Source of the DNA: Neisseria montereyensis
GTDB lineage: Bacteria > Pseudomonadota > Gammaproteobacteria > Burkholderiales > Neisseriaceae
Direction of reading: 5' to 3'
DNA length: 64,000 nucleotides
Assembly: GCF_024834045.1 (NCBI RefSeq)
Contig: NZ_JANUXW010000002.1
Coordinates: 354,191 to 418,190, forward strand
The notes beneath the pieces were generated by a model that saw only the letters and a list, made by a program, of their open reading frames with translations, was not told the origin of the DNA and did not search any database. Shown here in pieces: positions 44,349-54,655 of this stretch. A program made the position numbers and the translations under genes. The first letter of the stretch is position 1, and each line of letters opens with the position of its first letter.

Positions 44349-45962
44349 CTAATCTAGATATGTAAAGTCTGGACTATGTTCAGAATCAGTTTGCTCTAAA
44401 TAATTGTTCAAGTCTTCGTATAACAAACCTTGATGAGTAATAATGGAATTTAGCAATTTTTTAGCAGGTTCTCTATCACTCCTTCTACTTGACGCGTGTC
44501 CATTTAACACTATTAAAATTGCGGATTGCTTTAAATTTCTTACTCTAGTAGGAAAGTTTTCAAAATTTACTTTGATAGAATCTCCGTTAATATCAAAATA
44601 ATATCCAGATTCAATTTCATTTTCACTATTAATATAATAATTATTTTCAATGCTAAATCTTGCAGTATCTTTTATTTTTTGATTATCAGATAAGTTTTTA
44701 TTAGGTAATAACTCACCTTTCATATTATGAAGCTCAAATGGCTTATTTGCATTAAGTAATAAAACAGCAAAATTTTTATATAATTTTGAAAAATTTCTAT
44801 AAATAATTAATTTTGAAATATCTAATTCGTAATAGTTTAATAGCCATTCTTTTTTATTATTAGGATTGATATTTTCTAAATTCTCTAAATATAAATCACC
44901 TCCACCCTCCAAAACTATCCAATATTTATTCTCAGCTAGATTCTGTTGTAGTTTTGTCATAAAGTTAAAAATAATTTTTTCATCTGTTGTAGATGAACAC
45001 GCATCATCATTAACATTGAGAAGGCTTGCAAATGAACTTCTAAAAATCTCATCAAAATCATACATGTATTGAGAATAGTCTGGTGTATGTTTTTTATTTT
45101 TATTATTGAAATCCTTCTTAAATTGTTCTATTTCCTCAATTGTTTGGAATCGTTCTTCAGGCGATTGTTTTAATGCTTTTATGAGGAATTGAATGAGGAA
45201 AGTAATCTGATTATCTTGATCAGCTTCTTGAGAGGTATTTTTTTCTTTAATGACTCTTCTTATATCTTCATGTCCTTGCAATGTGCTTCCCGTTAATATC
45301 CAATAAATTACTTGGCCAACTGAAAAGATATCAGATGAATAAGAGACTTCTCTTGCATCTCCAGTTTGCTGTTCGGGTGCTGAAAAAAATCGGTTCGCTA
45401 ATCTAGCAGCTTTAGTGGTTTCATTAGATTGCTTGGGGAAAGTTTCACTATCAAAATGAGCAATCCCAAAGTCACTTAACACAAATAAATGATTATTTTC
45501 ATCATATAAAATATTTTCGGGTTTAATATCTCTATGTATTACACCGTTGTTATGAAGATGTTTCAATGCTTCAATTAATGAATTAAAAACATGAGTAGCA
45601 AGCTTGGTGTTATTGATTCGTCCACTATCATTATTTTTTATTTCCTTTAAACTTTTATCATATAATTTCATTATAATAATAGAATATATTTCTTCTTCAA
45701 TTTCAACTTCATCATAATGATACATGCGGGCAAGATTAGGATGAGGAATCTGAATAGTGCAAAAATATTCATCTTTAAACCTATTAAGTTTTTCTTTTTG
45801 ATTTTCGATAGTTTTCTTTAATAGTTTGATAGCATATTTTGTTTCGTTATATTGAAATAAATATACATAACTATTGCCACCTTCTCCTAATTGTCGAATA
45901 TAATCAAATTTGCATAAATTTGTTTCTAATCCATTGTCTTTTAAATATTGAACTAAACTCAT
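44349..45962 (-). CDS. Eukaryotic-type Ser/Thr protein kinase with unknown C-terminal domain
   Basis: 537 residues. Kinase domain at about 20-290: glycine loop GEGGNSYV (26-33), Lys46, HRDIKPEN (Asp145), DFG (164-166), APE (195-197) and a SDIFSVGQVIYWILTG helix, so it should be active. No membrane helix or PASTA repeats. Residues ~300-537 form a soluble region (YWIVLEGGGDLYLENLENINP, FAVLLLNANKPFEL, ILIVLNGHASSRRSDREPAKKL) that was not recognised. The gene is far more AT-rich than lipA or the GST beside it and sits alone between uptake-sequence hairpins, which suggests transfer. A defence or stress role is possible but not shown. Confidence 0.85.
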   Translation of the reverse strand: MSLVQYLKDNGLETNLCKFDYIRQLGEGGNSYVYLFQYNETKYAIKLLKKTIENQKEKLNRFKDEYFCTIQIPHPNLARMYHYDEVEIEEEIYSIIIMKLYDKSLKEIKNNDSGRINNTKLATHVFNSLIEALKHLHNNGVIHRDIKPENILYDENNHLFVLSDFGIAHFDSETFPKQSNETTKAARLANRFFSAPEQQTGDAREVSYSSDIFSVGQVIYWILTGSTLQGHEDIRRVIKEKNTSQEADQDNQITFLIQFLIKALKQSPEERFQTIEEIEQFKKDFNNKNKKHTPDYSQYMYDFDEIFRSSFASLLNVNDDACSSTTDEKIIFNFMTKLQQNLAENKYWIVLEGGGDLYLENLENINPNNKKEWLLNYYELDISKLIIYRNFSKLYKNFAVLLLNANKPFELHNMKGELLPNKNLSDNQKIKDTARFSIENNYYINSENEIESGYYFDINGDSIKVNFENFPTRVRNLKQSAILIVLNGHASSRRSDREPAKKLLNSIITHQGLLYEDLNNYLEQTDSEHSPDFTYLD

Positions 45963-46098
45963 AGTATTTTCTTTTCTTGGCTTATTATTTATATGTAATA
46001 TAGATTTTGGATGTTCTCAAGTAATACATTATGTTTATCATTTAGTTTGTTTATTATTTATCAATCCATAATCATAGCAAATATATTTATAAAGTAAA

Positions 46099-46130
46099 TA
46101 GGCCGTCTGAAAACTTTTTCAGACGGCCTA
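46099..46130. terminator. Uptake-sequence hairpin after lipA
   Basis: A 15-base stem of paired uptake sequences (TAGGCCGTCTGAAAA and its complement) downstream of lipA on the minus strand. Confidence 0.8.
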
Positions 46131-46159
46131 TGCATTTTAAATAATTGATAATAGATAAT

Positions 46160-47134
46160 TTATCCGTTTAAAACATTTTCCTGCAAGGCATGAGTGGCCT
46201 GTTCGTCGGCATGGTAGCTGCTGCGTACCATCGCGCCGATGGCGGCATTGGTAAAGCCCATGGCATATGCTTCTTGTTCGAATGCTTTGAACTGGGTCGG
46301 TGTCACATAACGCAATACGGGCAGGTGGCCGTCTGAAGGTTGCAGATATTGGCCGACGGTAATCATTTCGATATTATGCGCGCGCATATCCCGCATGATT
46401 TCGCGTATTTCTTCGTCGGTTTCACCTAAGCCGACCATAATGCCGGATTTGGTGGGGATATCGGGCTGCATTTCTTTATAGCGGCGCAGGAGTTCGAGCG
46501 AGTGTTTGTAGTCGGAACCGGGGCGGGCCTGTTTGTATAGGCGCGGGTGGGTTTCGAGATTGTGGTTCATTACATCGGGCGGTGTTTTGGCCAAAATATC
46601 TAAGGCGATATCCAATCGGCCGCGAAAATCGGGTACGAGGATTTCGATTTTGGTTTGCGGGCTGCGTTCGCGGATGGCGGTAATGCAGTCGGCAAAGTGT
46701 TGGGCGCCGCCGTCGCGCAAGTCGTCGCGGTCAACGGAGGTAATCACGACATAACGCAAATTCATGGCGGCGACGGAGTCGGCCAGATGTTTAGGTTCGT
46801 CGGGGTCGAGCGGGTTGGGGCGGCCGTGGCCTACGTCGCAAAACGGGCAGCGGCGGGTACAGATGTCGCCCATAATCATAAAGGTGGCCGTACCTTTGCT
46901 GAAGCATTCGCCGATATTGGGGCAGGAGGCTTCTTCGCATACGGTATGCATTTTTTGATCGCGCAGAATATTTTTGATTTCAAAAAATTTCTTGCCGCTG
47001 GGCAGTTTGGCGCGAATCCATTCGGGCTTTTTCAGCTTTTCTTCGAGTGGGACGACTTTAATGGGAATACGGGCGGTTTTGGCTGCGCCTTTGTGTTTTA
47101 CGCCTTGTGCATTGTCTAATTTTATTTCACTCAT
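46160..47134 (-). CDS. lipA: Lipoyl synthase
   Basis: 324 residues. A radical-SAM enzyme that inserts two sulfurs into octanoyl groups on lipoyl domains. The auxiliary cluster cysteines are in [13 protein letters not shown] and the radical-SAM cluster in [13 protein letters not shown]; the [10 protein letters not shown]-terminus is diagnostic. Its start overlaps the lipB stop by four bases, giving the lipB-lipA order on the minus strand. Confidence 0.97.
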   Translation of the reverse strand: MSEIKLDNAQGVKHKGAAKTARIPIKVVPLEEKLKKPEWIRAKLPSGKKFFEIKNILRDQKMHTVCEEASCPNIGECFSKGTATFMIMGDICTRRCPFCDVGHGRPNPLDPDEPKHLADSVAAMNLRYVVITSVDRDDLRDGGAQHFADCITAIRERSPQTKIEILVPDFRGRLDIALDILAKTPPDVMNHNLETHPRLYKQARPGSDYKHSLELLRRYKEMQPDIPTKSGIMVGLGETDEEIREIMRDMRAHNIEMITVGQYLQPSDGHLPVLRYVTPTQFKAFEQEAYAMGFTNAAIGAMVRSSYHADEQATHALQENVLNG

Positions 47135-47751
47135 GATGCGCTGTCTTTCTGAGCAAGTTGTTTGGTAAGGTGTGCGGTTAGTTTTTCGGCTACTTCGGCT
47201 AGGGTGGGGCAGGGGTCGAGAAAGTCGGCCATCTGAACCATTTCCATGCCGGCATAGCCGCAGGGGTTAATATGGGTAAATGGGCTTAAATCCATATTGA
47301 TATTGAGTGCAAGGCCATGATAGACCGAGCCGTTTTTAATGCGTAAACCGAGTGAGGCGATTTTACGGCCTTCAACATAAACGCCGGGGCGGGCGGGATC
47401 GGCCGCCGCTTCGATGCCGTATTCGGCCAAAGTGGCGATAATGCTGTCTTCTAGTGCGCTCACAATCCGGCGCACGCTGGTTTTGCGTCTTTTAAAGTCG
47501 ATAAGGGTATAAACCACCAGCTGGCCAGGGCCGTGGTAGGTAATCTGCCCGCCGCGGTCGATTTGCACAACGGGAATATCGTCTTTAATCAGCAAGTGTT
47601 CGGGTTTGCCTGCCAGCCCCTGAGTGAATACGGGGTGATGCTCGACAACCCATAGTTCGTCTTCGGTATTATCGGTTCGGGCGGCATTGAATGCTTTCAT
47701 GGCTTCAAAAACCGGTTCGTATTCGGTTAGCCCCAGTTGTACGGTTTTCAT
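47131..47751 (-). CDS. lipB: Octanoyl-[acyl-carrier-protein]:protein octanoyltransferase
   Basis: 206 residues. It moves octanoate from ACP to lipoyl domains, the step before LipA. Family motifs: [27 protein letters not shown], the lysine in [11 protein letters not shown], and the catalytic cysteine in [10 protein letters not shown]. Two bases separate it from the DUF493 gene upstream; with lipA it forms a three-gene operon. Confidence 0.97.
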   Translation of the reverse strand: MKTVQLGLTEYEPVFEAMKAFNAARTDNTEDELWVVEHHPVFTQGLAGKPEHLLIKDDIPVVQIDRGGQITYHGPGQLVVYTLIDFKRRKTSVRRIVSALEDSIIATLAEYGIEAAADPARPGVYVEGRKIASLGLRIKNGSVYHGLALNINMDLSPFTHINPCGYAGMEMVQMADFLDPCPTLAEVAEKLTAHLTKQLAQKDSAS

Positions 47752-47753
47752 GA

Positions 47754-48023
47754 TTAAAACACAACTTTAACTAATTCATGGTTGGTTAGGGCACGGTAAA
47801 TATTATCAAGTTGTTCTTGATCATTCACATGAACTTTTACCGTAGCACCGATATAGTTGCCCTTGCTGCTGGGGCGGATGGTAATGTGATGCGCCCGGGT
47901 ATCGGGTGCGTGTGTTTGAACGGCCTTTAAAATGGCGCTTTCAAATTCGGGATGTTGTGCGCCCATCACTTTCAAGGGGAAGTGGCAGGGGAACTCAATC
48001 AGTGTTTTTTTTTCTTCAGACAT
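47754..48023 (-). CDS. ybeD: DUF493 / YbeD family protein
   Basis: 89 residues. [11 protein letters not shown] near the N-terminus, [32 protein letters not shown] and the C-terminal VKVVF are family hallmarks of this small ferredoxin-like regulatory fold. It is placed just before lipB, as in E. coli. Its biochemical role is not established; context ties it to lipoylation. An uptake-sequence hairpin sits in its leader. Confidence 0.92.
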   Translation of the reverse strand: MSEEKKTLIEFPCHFPLKVMGAQHPEFESAILKAVQTHAPDTRAHHITIRPSSKGNYIGATVKVHVNDQEQLDNIYRALTNHELVKVVF

Positions 48024-48044
48024 AAGAATTTCTTTCTCGAACGA

Positions 48045-48071
48045 GACCGTCTGAAAGGTGTTCAGACGGCC
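48045..48071. repeat. Uptake-sequence inverted pair in the ybeD leader
   Basis: GACCGTCTGAA (one mismatch to the core) and TTCAGACGGC form a hairpin 20-odd bases before the ybeD start, between two divergent genes where no terminator is needed. Confidence 0.6.
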
Positions 48072-48162
48072 TTCGGCCTGTTAATATAGACGCTATTTTA
48101 ACGCAAACGCAATCTTGTTGCACCTGAGCCGAAAGTTGTGCTCTGTAAAGCAGTTATCAAGG

Positions 48163-48190
48163 CTTGAAATAAAATATTTTAGCCCAACTT
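48163..48190 (+). promoter_or_regulatory. Candidate heat-shock (sigma-32) promoter of lon
   Basis: CTTGAAA at 48163-48169, a 13-base spacer, then CCCAACTT at 48183-48190, close to the RpoH consensus CTTGAAA-N11-16-CCCCATNT and about 37 bases before the lon ATG. Confidence 0.6.
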
Positions 48191-48226
48191 AGCCCGCAAG
48201 ATGACTAAAACAGTAGAGATGAAATA

Positions 48227-50680
48227 ATGGCAACAGATAAAATTTTAAAAGAACATTTCGTATTGGCTACTTTGCCGTTGCGTGATGTTGTGGTTTATCC
48301 GCATATGGTACTGCCTTTGTTTGTCGGCAGACCGAAATCTATTGCCGCACTGGATATGGCAATGGAGAGAGACGAGCGTGTGTTTTTGCTTGCCCAGCAT
48401 GATCCGAACGATGAAGATCCGGCACCGGAAGATTTACACACTATGGGCACGGTGGCACAGGTTTTACAAGTATTGAAACTGCCGGACGGTACGGTGAAAG
48501 TGTTGGTTGAAGGTATCAGCCGTGCGCAGGCGTTAAAAGTTGAAGATACCGGCGAGTTTTTCCTTGCCCATGTTGAAATGGCCGAAGATATTGATTCGGA
48601 CAGCAACGACATGGAAGCATTGCGCCGCACCCTGCTTTCGCAATTTGATCAGTTTGCCAAACTGAATAAGAAAATTCCTGCCGAGGTGGTCAGCACCATC
48701 CATGCGATTAATGATAATAGCCGCTTGGTGGATACCGTGGCTGCCCATTTGCAATTGAAATTGGAGCAACGTCAGGAAATTCTGGATACCGTCAGCATTG
48801 CCGAGCGTATGGAATACCTGTTGGGCCAGCTGGAAGCCGAGCTGGATATTATGCAGGTGGAAAAACGTATCCGCGGCCGTGTGAAACGTCAGATGGAAAA
48901 ATCGCAACGCGAATACTATCTAAACGAGCAGGTTAAGGCCATTCAAAAAGAATTGGGCGAAGAAGACGAGCGCGGCGAGTTAGAAGCTTTGGAAAAGCAA
49001 ATTCTCGATGCCGGCATGAGCAAAGAGGCGGAAGAGAAATGCCTTTCAGAATTGAAAAAACTGAAAATGATGCCGCCGATGTCGGCAGAATCCACCGTGG
49101 TTCGCAATTATATCGATACGCTGCTTGAATTGCCGTGGAAGAAAAAATCGCGTGTCAGCAAAGATTTGGCCAAAGCGGATTTGGTGCTGAATGCCGATCA
49201 CTATGGTTTGGAAAAAGTTAAAGAACGTATTTTGGAATATTTGGCCGTACAAAAACGTATGGATAAAATCAAAGGCCCGATTTTGTGCTTGGTCGGCCCG
49301 CCGGGGGTGGGTAAAACCTCTTTAGGCGAATCGATTGCCAAAGCAACAGGCCGTAAATATGTACGCATGGCTTTGGGCGGTGTACGCGACGAAAGCGAAA
49401 TACGGGGCCACAGACGGACTTATATCGGCTCTATGCCGGGTAAAATCCTACAAAACATGGCCAAAGCCGGTGTGAAAAATCCGCTGTTCCTATTGGATGA
49501 GATTGATAAATTAGGCAGCGATTTCCGTGGTGACCCTTCCAGTGCTTTATTAGAAGTGCTTGATCCGGAACAAAACAATACGTTTTCCGACCACTATGCG
49601 GAAGTGGATTATGATTTGAGCGATGTGATGTTTATTGCAACCTCGAACAGCCTCAATATTCCGCCGGCACTGCTCGACCGTATGGAAATTATCCGCTTAT
49701 CCGGCTATACGGAAGATGAAAAAATCAATATTGCCATGCAGTATCTCGTTCCGAAAGAAATGAAACGCAACGGTGTGAAAGAGGGCGAGTTGGAAATTGA
49801 TAAAACCGCCGTGCGCGATATTATCCGCTATTACACCCGTGAAGCAGGTGTCCGTGCTTTGGATAGGGAAATCGCTAAAATCTGCCGTAAAGTAGTGATG
49901 AACATTACTTTGGAAGCCGATAAGAAAACGAAAACTGCTTCGGCTAAAAGCCGTCTGAAACCGAAAACGGTGAAAGTGGATGAGAAAAACCTTCATGATT
50001 ATTTGGGTGTCCGCCGTTTTGACTATGGTGTAGCGGAAGATGAAAACCGTATCGGCCAGGTAACCGGTTTGGCATGGACTGAAGTCGGTGGTGAATTGCT
50101 CACTATCGAAGCAGTGGCCTTGCCAGGTAAAGGTAATATTATCCGTACCGGACAATTGGGCGATGTGATGAAAGAGTCGGTATCTGCTGCGTGGAGTGTG
50201 GTTCGTTCCCGTGCGGAAACTGTCGGTTTGTCACCGGATTTCTACGAGAAAAAAGACATTCACGTACATGTTCCGGAAGGTGCGACGCCGAAAGATGGTC
50301 CGAGTGCCGGTATCGCCATGACGTTGGCTATGGTATCCGCTTTCACGCAAATTCCCGTCCGTGCCGATGTGGCGATGACCGGTGAAATCACATTGCGCGG
50401 CGAAGTATTACCAATCGGCGGATTGAAAGAGAAACTGTTGGCAGCACTGCGCGGAGGCATTAAGCATGTTTTAATTCCTCAAGACAATGTGAAAGATTTG
50501 GAAGAAATTCCGGATAACGTGAAAGAAGGCCTGACGATTCATCCTGTTAAATGGATTGAAGAAGTCTTGGCATTCGGCCTGGAAAGACAGCCGGAGCCTT
50601 GGAAAGACGAGGCAGTGGCAGCCGAACCAGCTTTGGCAAAACCGGGGCGTAAGTCAAGCGTGAAAGCAACCAAGCATTAA
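48227..50680 (+). CDS. lon: ATP-dependent protease Lon
   Basis: 817 residues. Lon N-terminal domain ([20 protein letters not shown]), AAA+ ATPase (Walker A GPPGVGKT, Walker B FLLDEIDK), and the C-terminal Ser-Lys protease with serine in [11 protein letters not shown] and lysine in [10 protein letters not shown]. It degrades misfolded and regulatory proteins in the cytoplasm. An in-frame uptake core encodes SRLK at about residue 580. The candidate heat-shock promoter fits known regulation. HU follows, the order found in E. coli. Confidence 0.97.
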   Translation: MATDKILKEHFVLATLPLRDVVVYPHMVLPLFVGRPKSIAALDMAMERDERVFLLAQHDPNDEDPAPEDLHTMGTVAQVLQVLKLPDGTVKVLVEGISRAQALKVEDTGEFFLAHVEMAEDIDSDSNDMEALRRTLLSQFDQFAKLNKKIPAEVVSTIHAINDNSRLVDTVAAHLQLKLEQRQEILDTVSIAERMEYLLGQLEAELDIMQVEKRIRGRVKRQMEKSQREYYLNEQVKAIQKELGEEDERGELEALEKQILDAGMSKEAEEKCLSELKKLKMMPPMSAESTVVRNYIDTLLELPWKKKSRVSKDLAKADLVLNADHYGLEKVKERILEYLAVQKRMDKIKGPILCLVGPPGVGKTSLGESIAKATGRKYVRMALGGVRDESEIRGHRRTYIGSMPGKILQNMAKAGVKNPLFLLDEIDKLGSDFRGDPSSALLEVLDPEQNNTFSDHYAEVDYDLSDVMFIATSNSLNIPPALLDRMEIIRLSGYTEDEKINIAMQYLVPKEMKRNGVKEGELEIDKTAVRDIIRYYTREAGVRALDREIAKICRKVVMNITLEADKKTKTASAKSRLKPKTVKVDEKNLHDYLGVRRFDYGVAEDENRIGQVTGLAWTEVGGELLTIEAVALPGKGNIIRTGQLGDVMKESVSAAWSVVRSRAETVGLSPDFYEKKDIHVHVPEGATPKDGPSAGIAMTLAMVSAFTQIPVRADVAMTGEITLRGEVLPIGGLKEKLLAALRGGIKHVLIPQDNVKDLEEIPDNVKEGLTIHPVKWIEEVLAFGLERQPEPWKDEAVAAEPALAKPGRKSSVKATKH

Positions 50681-50700
50681 ATTTGTTTTAATGTGTTGTA

Positions 50701-50757
50701 AAAGATGCGGCTGTTGTAAAAAAAGCTCCTAAAAGCTTTAAATACCGCATCTTTTTT
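50701..50757 (+). terminator. Terminator after lon
   Basis: AAAGATGCGG (50701-50710) pairs with CCGCATCTTT (50745-50754), with AAGCT/AGCTT pairing inside, followed by TTT. Confidence 0.85.
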
Positions 50758-50758
50758 C

Positions 50759-50788
50759 TTGACACGCTGATTTTAGGCTTGTTATAAA
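50759..50788 (+). promoter_or_regulatory. Candidate promoter of the HU gene
   Basis: Perfect TTGACA at 50759-50764 with an 18-base spacer to TATAAA at 50783-50788. It begins two bases after the lon terminator. Confidence 0.65.
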
Positions 50789-50871
50789 GTCAACAGATGT
50801 AAAAAATTTAGTATTCCAAAGCCCGATATTCGGGGTTTTCATTATTTCAAACGATAGAAAGGGACTTTATT

Positions 50872-51141
50872 GTGAACAAGTCTGAATTGATTGAAGCTAT
50901 TGCCCAAGAGGCCGAAATTTCTAAAGCTGCTGCTGCCAAAGCTTTGGACGGTATGACCAATGCTGTAACCAAAGCCTTGAAAAAAGGCGACACCGTAACT
51001 TTGGTAGGTTTTGGTACTTTCTACGTTGGTGAACGTGCCGAGCGCAAAGGCCGTAATCCTAAAACCGGCGAGCCGTTGACTATCGCCGCTGCGAAAACAC
51101 CAAAATTCCGTGCCGGTAAAGCACTGAAAGACGCTCTGTAA
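50872..51141 (+). CDS. hupB: DNA-binding protein HU
   Basis: 89 residues starting at GTG, after [35 protein letters not shown] at the N-terminus, the [25 protein letters not shown]-binding arm and the C-terminal [12 protein letters not shown] are the HU pattern. HU bends and compacts nucleoid DNA. It lies between lon and ppiD, as in many proteobacteria, and has its own promoter and terminator. Confidence 0.97.
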   Translation: MNKSELIEAIAQEAEISKAAAAKALDGMTNAVTKALKKGDTVTLVGFGTFYVGERAERKGRNPKTGEPLTIAAAKTPKFRAGKALKDAL

Positions 51142-51167
51142 ATTCAACTTTCTGATTGATTTTGAAA

Positions 51168-51199
51168 AAGCAGCTTTGTTAGAGAAGCTGCTTTTTCTT
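51168..51199 (+). terminator. Terminator after hupB
   Basis: AAAAGCAGCTT and AAGCTGCTTTT form an 11-base stem followed by TCTTT. Confidence 0.9.
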
Positions 51200-51279
51200 T
51201 AAGCCTTTTTATGTTGGATGTCGATATATTGATGAGATATATAAAATATATTGGGTTGAGATTAATTAATAATTCATCC

Positions 51280-51522
51280 CTATAATAAGTTTCTTATGGT
51301 TTGATATATAAGTCGATAAACTAAATATAAAAAAATTCCTCCTAAGATTCATAATGTTGTGTATACCATAAAAGGTAGGATCTCAAAACCACATAGTAAC
51401 TCTTGAGTCTTAGGGTTAATAGAAGCTATTTCGGCGTTAGATATCATTAACTCCAACAGATAATTTATCCCTCCCAGTAAGCCGCCTGAAATAGAGAAAA
51501 AATCAAATCCTTTTTCATTTTG
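51280..51522 (-). pseudogene. Possible remnant of a small membrane-protein gene
   Basis: Within the 735-base gap between hupB and ppiD, the minus strand reads a coherent hydrophobic peptide (EKGFDFFSISGGLLGGINYL, then LCGFEILPFMVYTTL). It is broken by a TGA near 51349 and continues in the same frame as ILGGIFLYLVYRLIYQTIRN to a stop at 51280. No start codon is seen. The pattern suggests a decayed small membrane protein; it could also be chance in AT-rich DNA. Confidence 0.25.
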
Positions 51523-51876
51523 TTAATACTTTATATTAAGAAATTTTTGGTATTGTTTATTTGGTTAAACATGGACTGTAAATCTTTTTTCATAAAGATA
51601 ACTTGATTATGAGGTTTATAGCTCTTTCTGTTTTTGATGAGTAATTTTGTCATCATAGCATTTTTTATATTATTTATATTAAGAGCCGTCTGAAAACTTT
51701 TTTCTAATATATTCAGACGGCCTTCAGATAGAGCATGGTGTGCATTTAATCGTTATTTTGATGTAAAAGACAGCCATCATGTTCTTTCATTTTCTTTGTG
51801 TTGTAGAACTCTGCACAGCAGACTTAAACACTGATACAATTCATTCTTTATTTTCATTTATTCATTACAGCTTATT
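51523..51876. other. Non-coding region before ppiD
   Basis: AT-rich stretch with an inverted uptake-sequence pair (GCCGTCTGAA at 51685-51694 and its complement at 51712-51721). No promoter clearly meets consensus and no gene was seen. Confidence 0.5.
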
Positions 51877-53721
51877 ATGTTTGTTACAATAGAAAAATAC
51901 AAAACCCCAGCCCAAATTTTATTGGGGCTGATTGCCATTACCTTTGTGGGTTTCGGCGTGAGCACTGTAGCAGCGCCCGGCTCGGACTATATTGTCGAAG
52001 TCGGCAATCAAAAAATCAGTAATTATGATGTTGATGCGGCATTGCAAGGCGCACAGGCGGCGGAAGGTCAGGATGCACGCAATTCCGCTTTTCAAGCTTT
52101 GCTCCAACGTGCTTTGTTGGTAGAAGGTGCGAAAAAAATGGGTTTTGCCGTTTCTCAAGAACAGTTGAAGCAAGTGATTGTTGATGATCCGACGTTCCAC
52201 GGGCAGGACGGTAAATTCAGTCAGGCTTTATTCAATCAATATCTGAGTCAAAGCAATCTTACCGAAGACCAATTGATTGACAATATCAGCAGCGAGTTTG
52301 CCGTTCAAAACTTGGTAAATTTGATGGGTAGCGGTGCTTTAATCAGCGATGTACAGGCAAAACAATTGCTGGAAGCCACTCAGGCCGAGCGTACTATCCG
52401 TACGGTTTCGTTTCCACCCCAACAATTTTTTTCACAAGTGAAAACAGATGATGCGGCATTGAAGAAATATTATGATGCCAATAAGCAAAATTATGTGATT
52501 CCGCAAGCGGCAAAAATAGAATTCGTTGCTTTGAGTTTGCAGGATATGGCGGAAAAACAAACGGTCAGCGAAGAGGAATTGCAAAAAGCCTATGAGCAAG
52601 CCATTGCAGCGATAAAACCGGCGCGTGAAATTGCCCATATTTTGTTTAGCGTACAACAAGGTGCACCTGAAGATGTACGGGCGTCTGTAAAAGCCGAAGC
52701 GGAAAAAGTATTGGCACAATTGAAAGCCGATCCGAATAAATTTGCCGATTTGGCCAAACAGTATTCCGATGACGAAGGCTCTGCCAGTAATGGCGGTAAT
52801 TTAGGTTATCTGCCTCAAGACGGCGGTTTGTTGAAAGCGTTTGAAGATCGTGCTTTCGAACTGCCTAAGGGTCAAATCAGCGAATTGGTTCAAACCGAGG
52901 CGGGCTATCATATTATTAAAATATTGAATATCCGCGAGAAGCCGACTTTTGAAGAAATGCGGGCGCAATTAGAAAACGAATTAAAACAAAAAAAAGCGAC
53001 GGCAGCTTTTAAAGCGGCTAAAGAGCAATTGGCAGATGAGGCATTTAATCATCCGGATAGTCTGAATGATGTAGCGAAGACCATGGGTTTGAAAATCGAA
53101 GCACCGGAAGATTGGCTGACCAAAGAAAACGGTAAAGCAGCCGGTATGCCGGATAATTTGATTGATGTGATATTCAGTGATGATGTGTTAAAACAAAAGC
53201 ATAACTCCGAACCTGTAGATGTCGGTGAGAATGTGGTTTGGGTTGTCCGTGTGAAAGATGTACGCGAGCAATCCACTCAGACTTTCGAGCAGGCCAAGGA
53301 TTTTGTGAAAACCGACTATGTGAATAGCGAAGCAACCAAACTTGCCGAGAAAAAAGCGCAAGAGGCTTTGGCTAATGCACAAAAAGGCAAGCCGGAAGGT
53401 TTGAATTGGTCTGCCGTTACTCAAATGACGGCGGAAACGGCCCGCCAGTCGATGCCGCCTGAAGATTACACCCGTTTGGCTAAAGCTCGTCCGGCAAAAG
53501 ACAAGCCTGCTTATGTATTGTTGTCTAACCTACCGGCTCCGGTTTTGGTAGAAGTTCAGTCGGTTAAAGTACCCGAAGATATTTCGCAACAATTACCTGC
53601 TATCAAACAGGCAATGGGTGAAGCGCAGGGAAACAGTAGTTATAACGCGTTATTATCTTATTTGGGCACCATCATTAAGCAGAAGCAGGGTGCACAACAA
53701 CTTAATCCTACCGATATTTAA
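51877..53721 (+). CDS. ppiD: Periplasmic folding chaperone PpiD (SurA N-domain / parvulin)
   Basis: 614 residues. One N-terminal membrane helix (about 12-33), a SurA-like chaperone domain (NQKISNYDVDAALQGAQA), then a parvulin domain at about 245-350 (AREIAHILFSVQQGAPEDV, FADLAKQYSDDEGSASNGGNLGYL, QTEAGYHIIKILNI). A second SurA-like helical segment ends the protein. PpiD is anchored in the inner membrane near the Sec translocon and helps outer-membrane and periplasmic proteins fold. It closes the lon-hup-ppiD block. Confidence 0.93.
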   Translation: MFVTIEKYKTPAQILLGLIAITFVGFGVSTVAAPGSDYIVEVGNQKISNYDVDAALQGAQAAEGQDARNSAFQALLQRALLVEGAKKMGFAVSQEQLKQVIVDDPTFHGQDGKFSQALFNQYLSQSNLTEDQLIDNISSEFAVQNLVNLMGSGALISDVQAKQLLEATQAERTIRTVSFPPQQFFSQVKTDDAALKKYYDANKQNYVIPQAAKIEFVALSLQDMAEKQTVSEEELQKAYEQAIAAIKPAREIAHILFSVQQGAPEDVRASVKAEAEKVLAQLKADPNKFADLAKQYSDDEGSASNGGNLGYLPQDGGLLKAFEDRAFELPKGQISELVQTEAGYHIIKILNIREKPTFEEMRAQLENELKQKKATAAFKAAKEQLADEAFNHPDSLNDVAKTMGLKIEAPEDWLTKENGKAAGMPDNLIDVIFSDDVLKQKHNSEPVDVGENVVWVVRVKDVREQSTQTFEQAKDFVKTDYVNSEATKLAEKKAQEALANAQKGKPEGLNWSAVTQMTAETARQSMPPEDYTRLAKARPAKDKPAYVLLSNLPAPVLVEVQSVKVPEDISQQLPAIKQAMGEAQGNSSYNALLSYLGTIIKQKQGAQQLNPTDI

Positions 53722-53747
53722 ACGTTGATTAAGGCTGGTAATGATAA

Positions 53748-53783
53748 AAAAAGCCGTCTGAAATCTTTCAGACGGCTTTTTTA
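53748..53783. terminator. Bidirectional terminator ppiD / DUF4124 gene
   Basis: AAAAAGCCGTCTGAAA and TTTCAGACGGCTTTTT, a 16-base perfect stem with flanking A and T runs, between convergent genes. Confidence 0.92.
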
Positions 53784-53803
53784 TATTTGATTTATTGCGT
53801 TTT

Positions 53804-54253
53804 TTAATAGGCTTGGGGTTGATTGATGGCATCGAAATTTCTTTGCGCCTCTTCAACAGCTGCTTCCAATGCCTGTATCCGTTGTTGGTAGCGGACATAA
53901 TTGCGTTCGTTGCCATAGCGGACTTTTTTCCCTTCTTCCAAAGCTTTTTTAGCTTCGTTTAATTGGCGTTGGGCTTCCCTGCGTTTGGCCGCATCGATAG
54001 GGGTATTTTGTGCGGAAGGTTCGGCTTGGGGTTCTGCCGTTGGCGTAGTTGGTTCGGCATGGTATTCCGCCGGTGTGGAAGAATAAATGCCGACCCGGCC
54101 GATATCGGCGGGTTTACAGCGATTATCGCCCTGTTGCGTATAAATACGCCGTCCGCTGCTGTCGGTGCACTCGTAAACCGCGGCGGCTTGGGCGGGTAGG
54201 GATAAAGATAAGCTTAAAACACTTGTGGTAATCAAAAATCGAATAGGGTTCAT
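53804..54253 (-). CDS. DUF4124 domain secreted protein
   Basis: 149 residues. Signal peptide ending in PAQAAA, then a short DUF4124 domain (VYECTDSSGRRIYTQQGDNRCKPADIGRVGIY) with two cysteines likely forming a disulfide. A Pro/Glu/Thr-rich linker (about 60-85) and a charged C-terminal coiled coil (AKRREAQRQLNEAKKALEEG) follow. Periplasmic; the role of DUF4124 proteins is not known. Single gene on the minus strand, before the efflux operon's end. Confidence 0.85.
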   Translation of the reverse strand: MNPIRFLITTSVLSLSLSLPAQAAAVYECTDSSGRRIYTQQGDNRCKPADIGRVGIYSSTPAEYHAEPTTPTAEPQAEPSAQNTPIDAAKRREAQRQLNEAKKALEEGKKVRYGNERNYVRYQQRIQALEAAVEEAQRNFDAINQPQAY

Positions 54254-54419
54254 GGTTTTCCGTAATGAGATGGTTATACCGAATGGAGGCAGGGGCGGTT
54301 TATCATTTGCTTTATGGGCAATGCTGTTTAAATATCGCCTGCTTTTATTTAATATAAGGGCTCTGCCGCTTGTTTACTAGGTGCCAATCAGATTGTTGAT
54401 TGCCATTTGGTAGAAACGG

Positions 54420-54629
54420 TTAGGATAAGTTTCGCCATCCGAACCACCATACGGCCAACAAAATCAATGCCGTTAGTATATTCGCTGCCACGATTTTGCG
54501 CCAGTTGCGCTGCTGGTTTTTTAATACTTTCTGTTGCGCACCGCGTATATAGAAAAACGGGCTGAGTAAAACGGATACTGCTGCAACGAGTACAACCACC
54601 GTATAGTAAATTTTTTCACGTTCCATCAT
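54420..54629 (-). CDS. Small two-helix membrane protein
   Basis: 69 residues, not recognised as a named family. Two membrane helices (about 8-28 and 46-65) flank a basic cytoplasmic loop (QQKVLKNQQRNWRK). It starts 26 bases after the permease stop and is the last gene of the minus-strand efflux operon, so it may be an accessory of that exporter or simply read through. Confidence 0.65.
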   Translation of the reverse strand: MMEREKIYYTVVVLVAAVSVLLSPFFYIRGAQQKVLKNQQRNWRKIVAANILTALILLAVWWFGWRNLS

Positions 54630-54655
54630 ATCCCCTAATTACGGCTGCCAATGGT

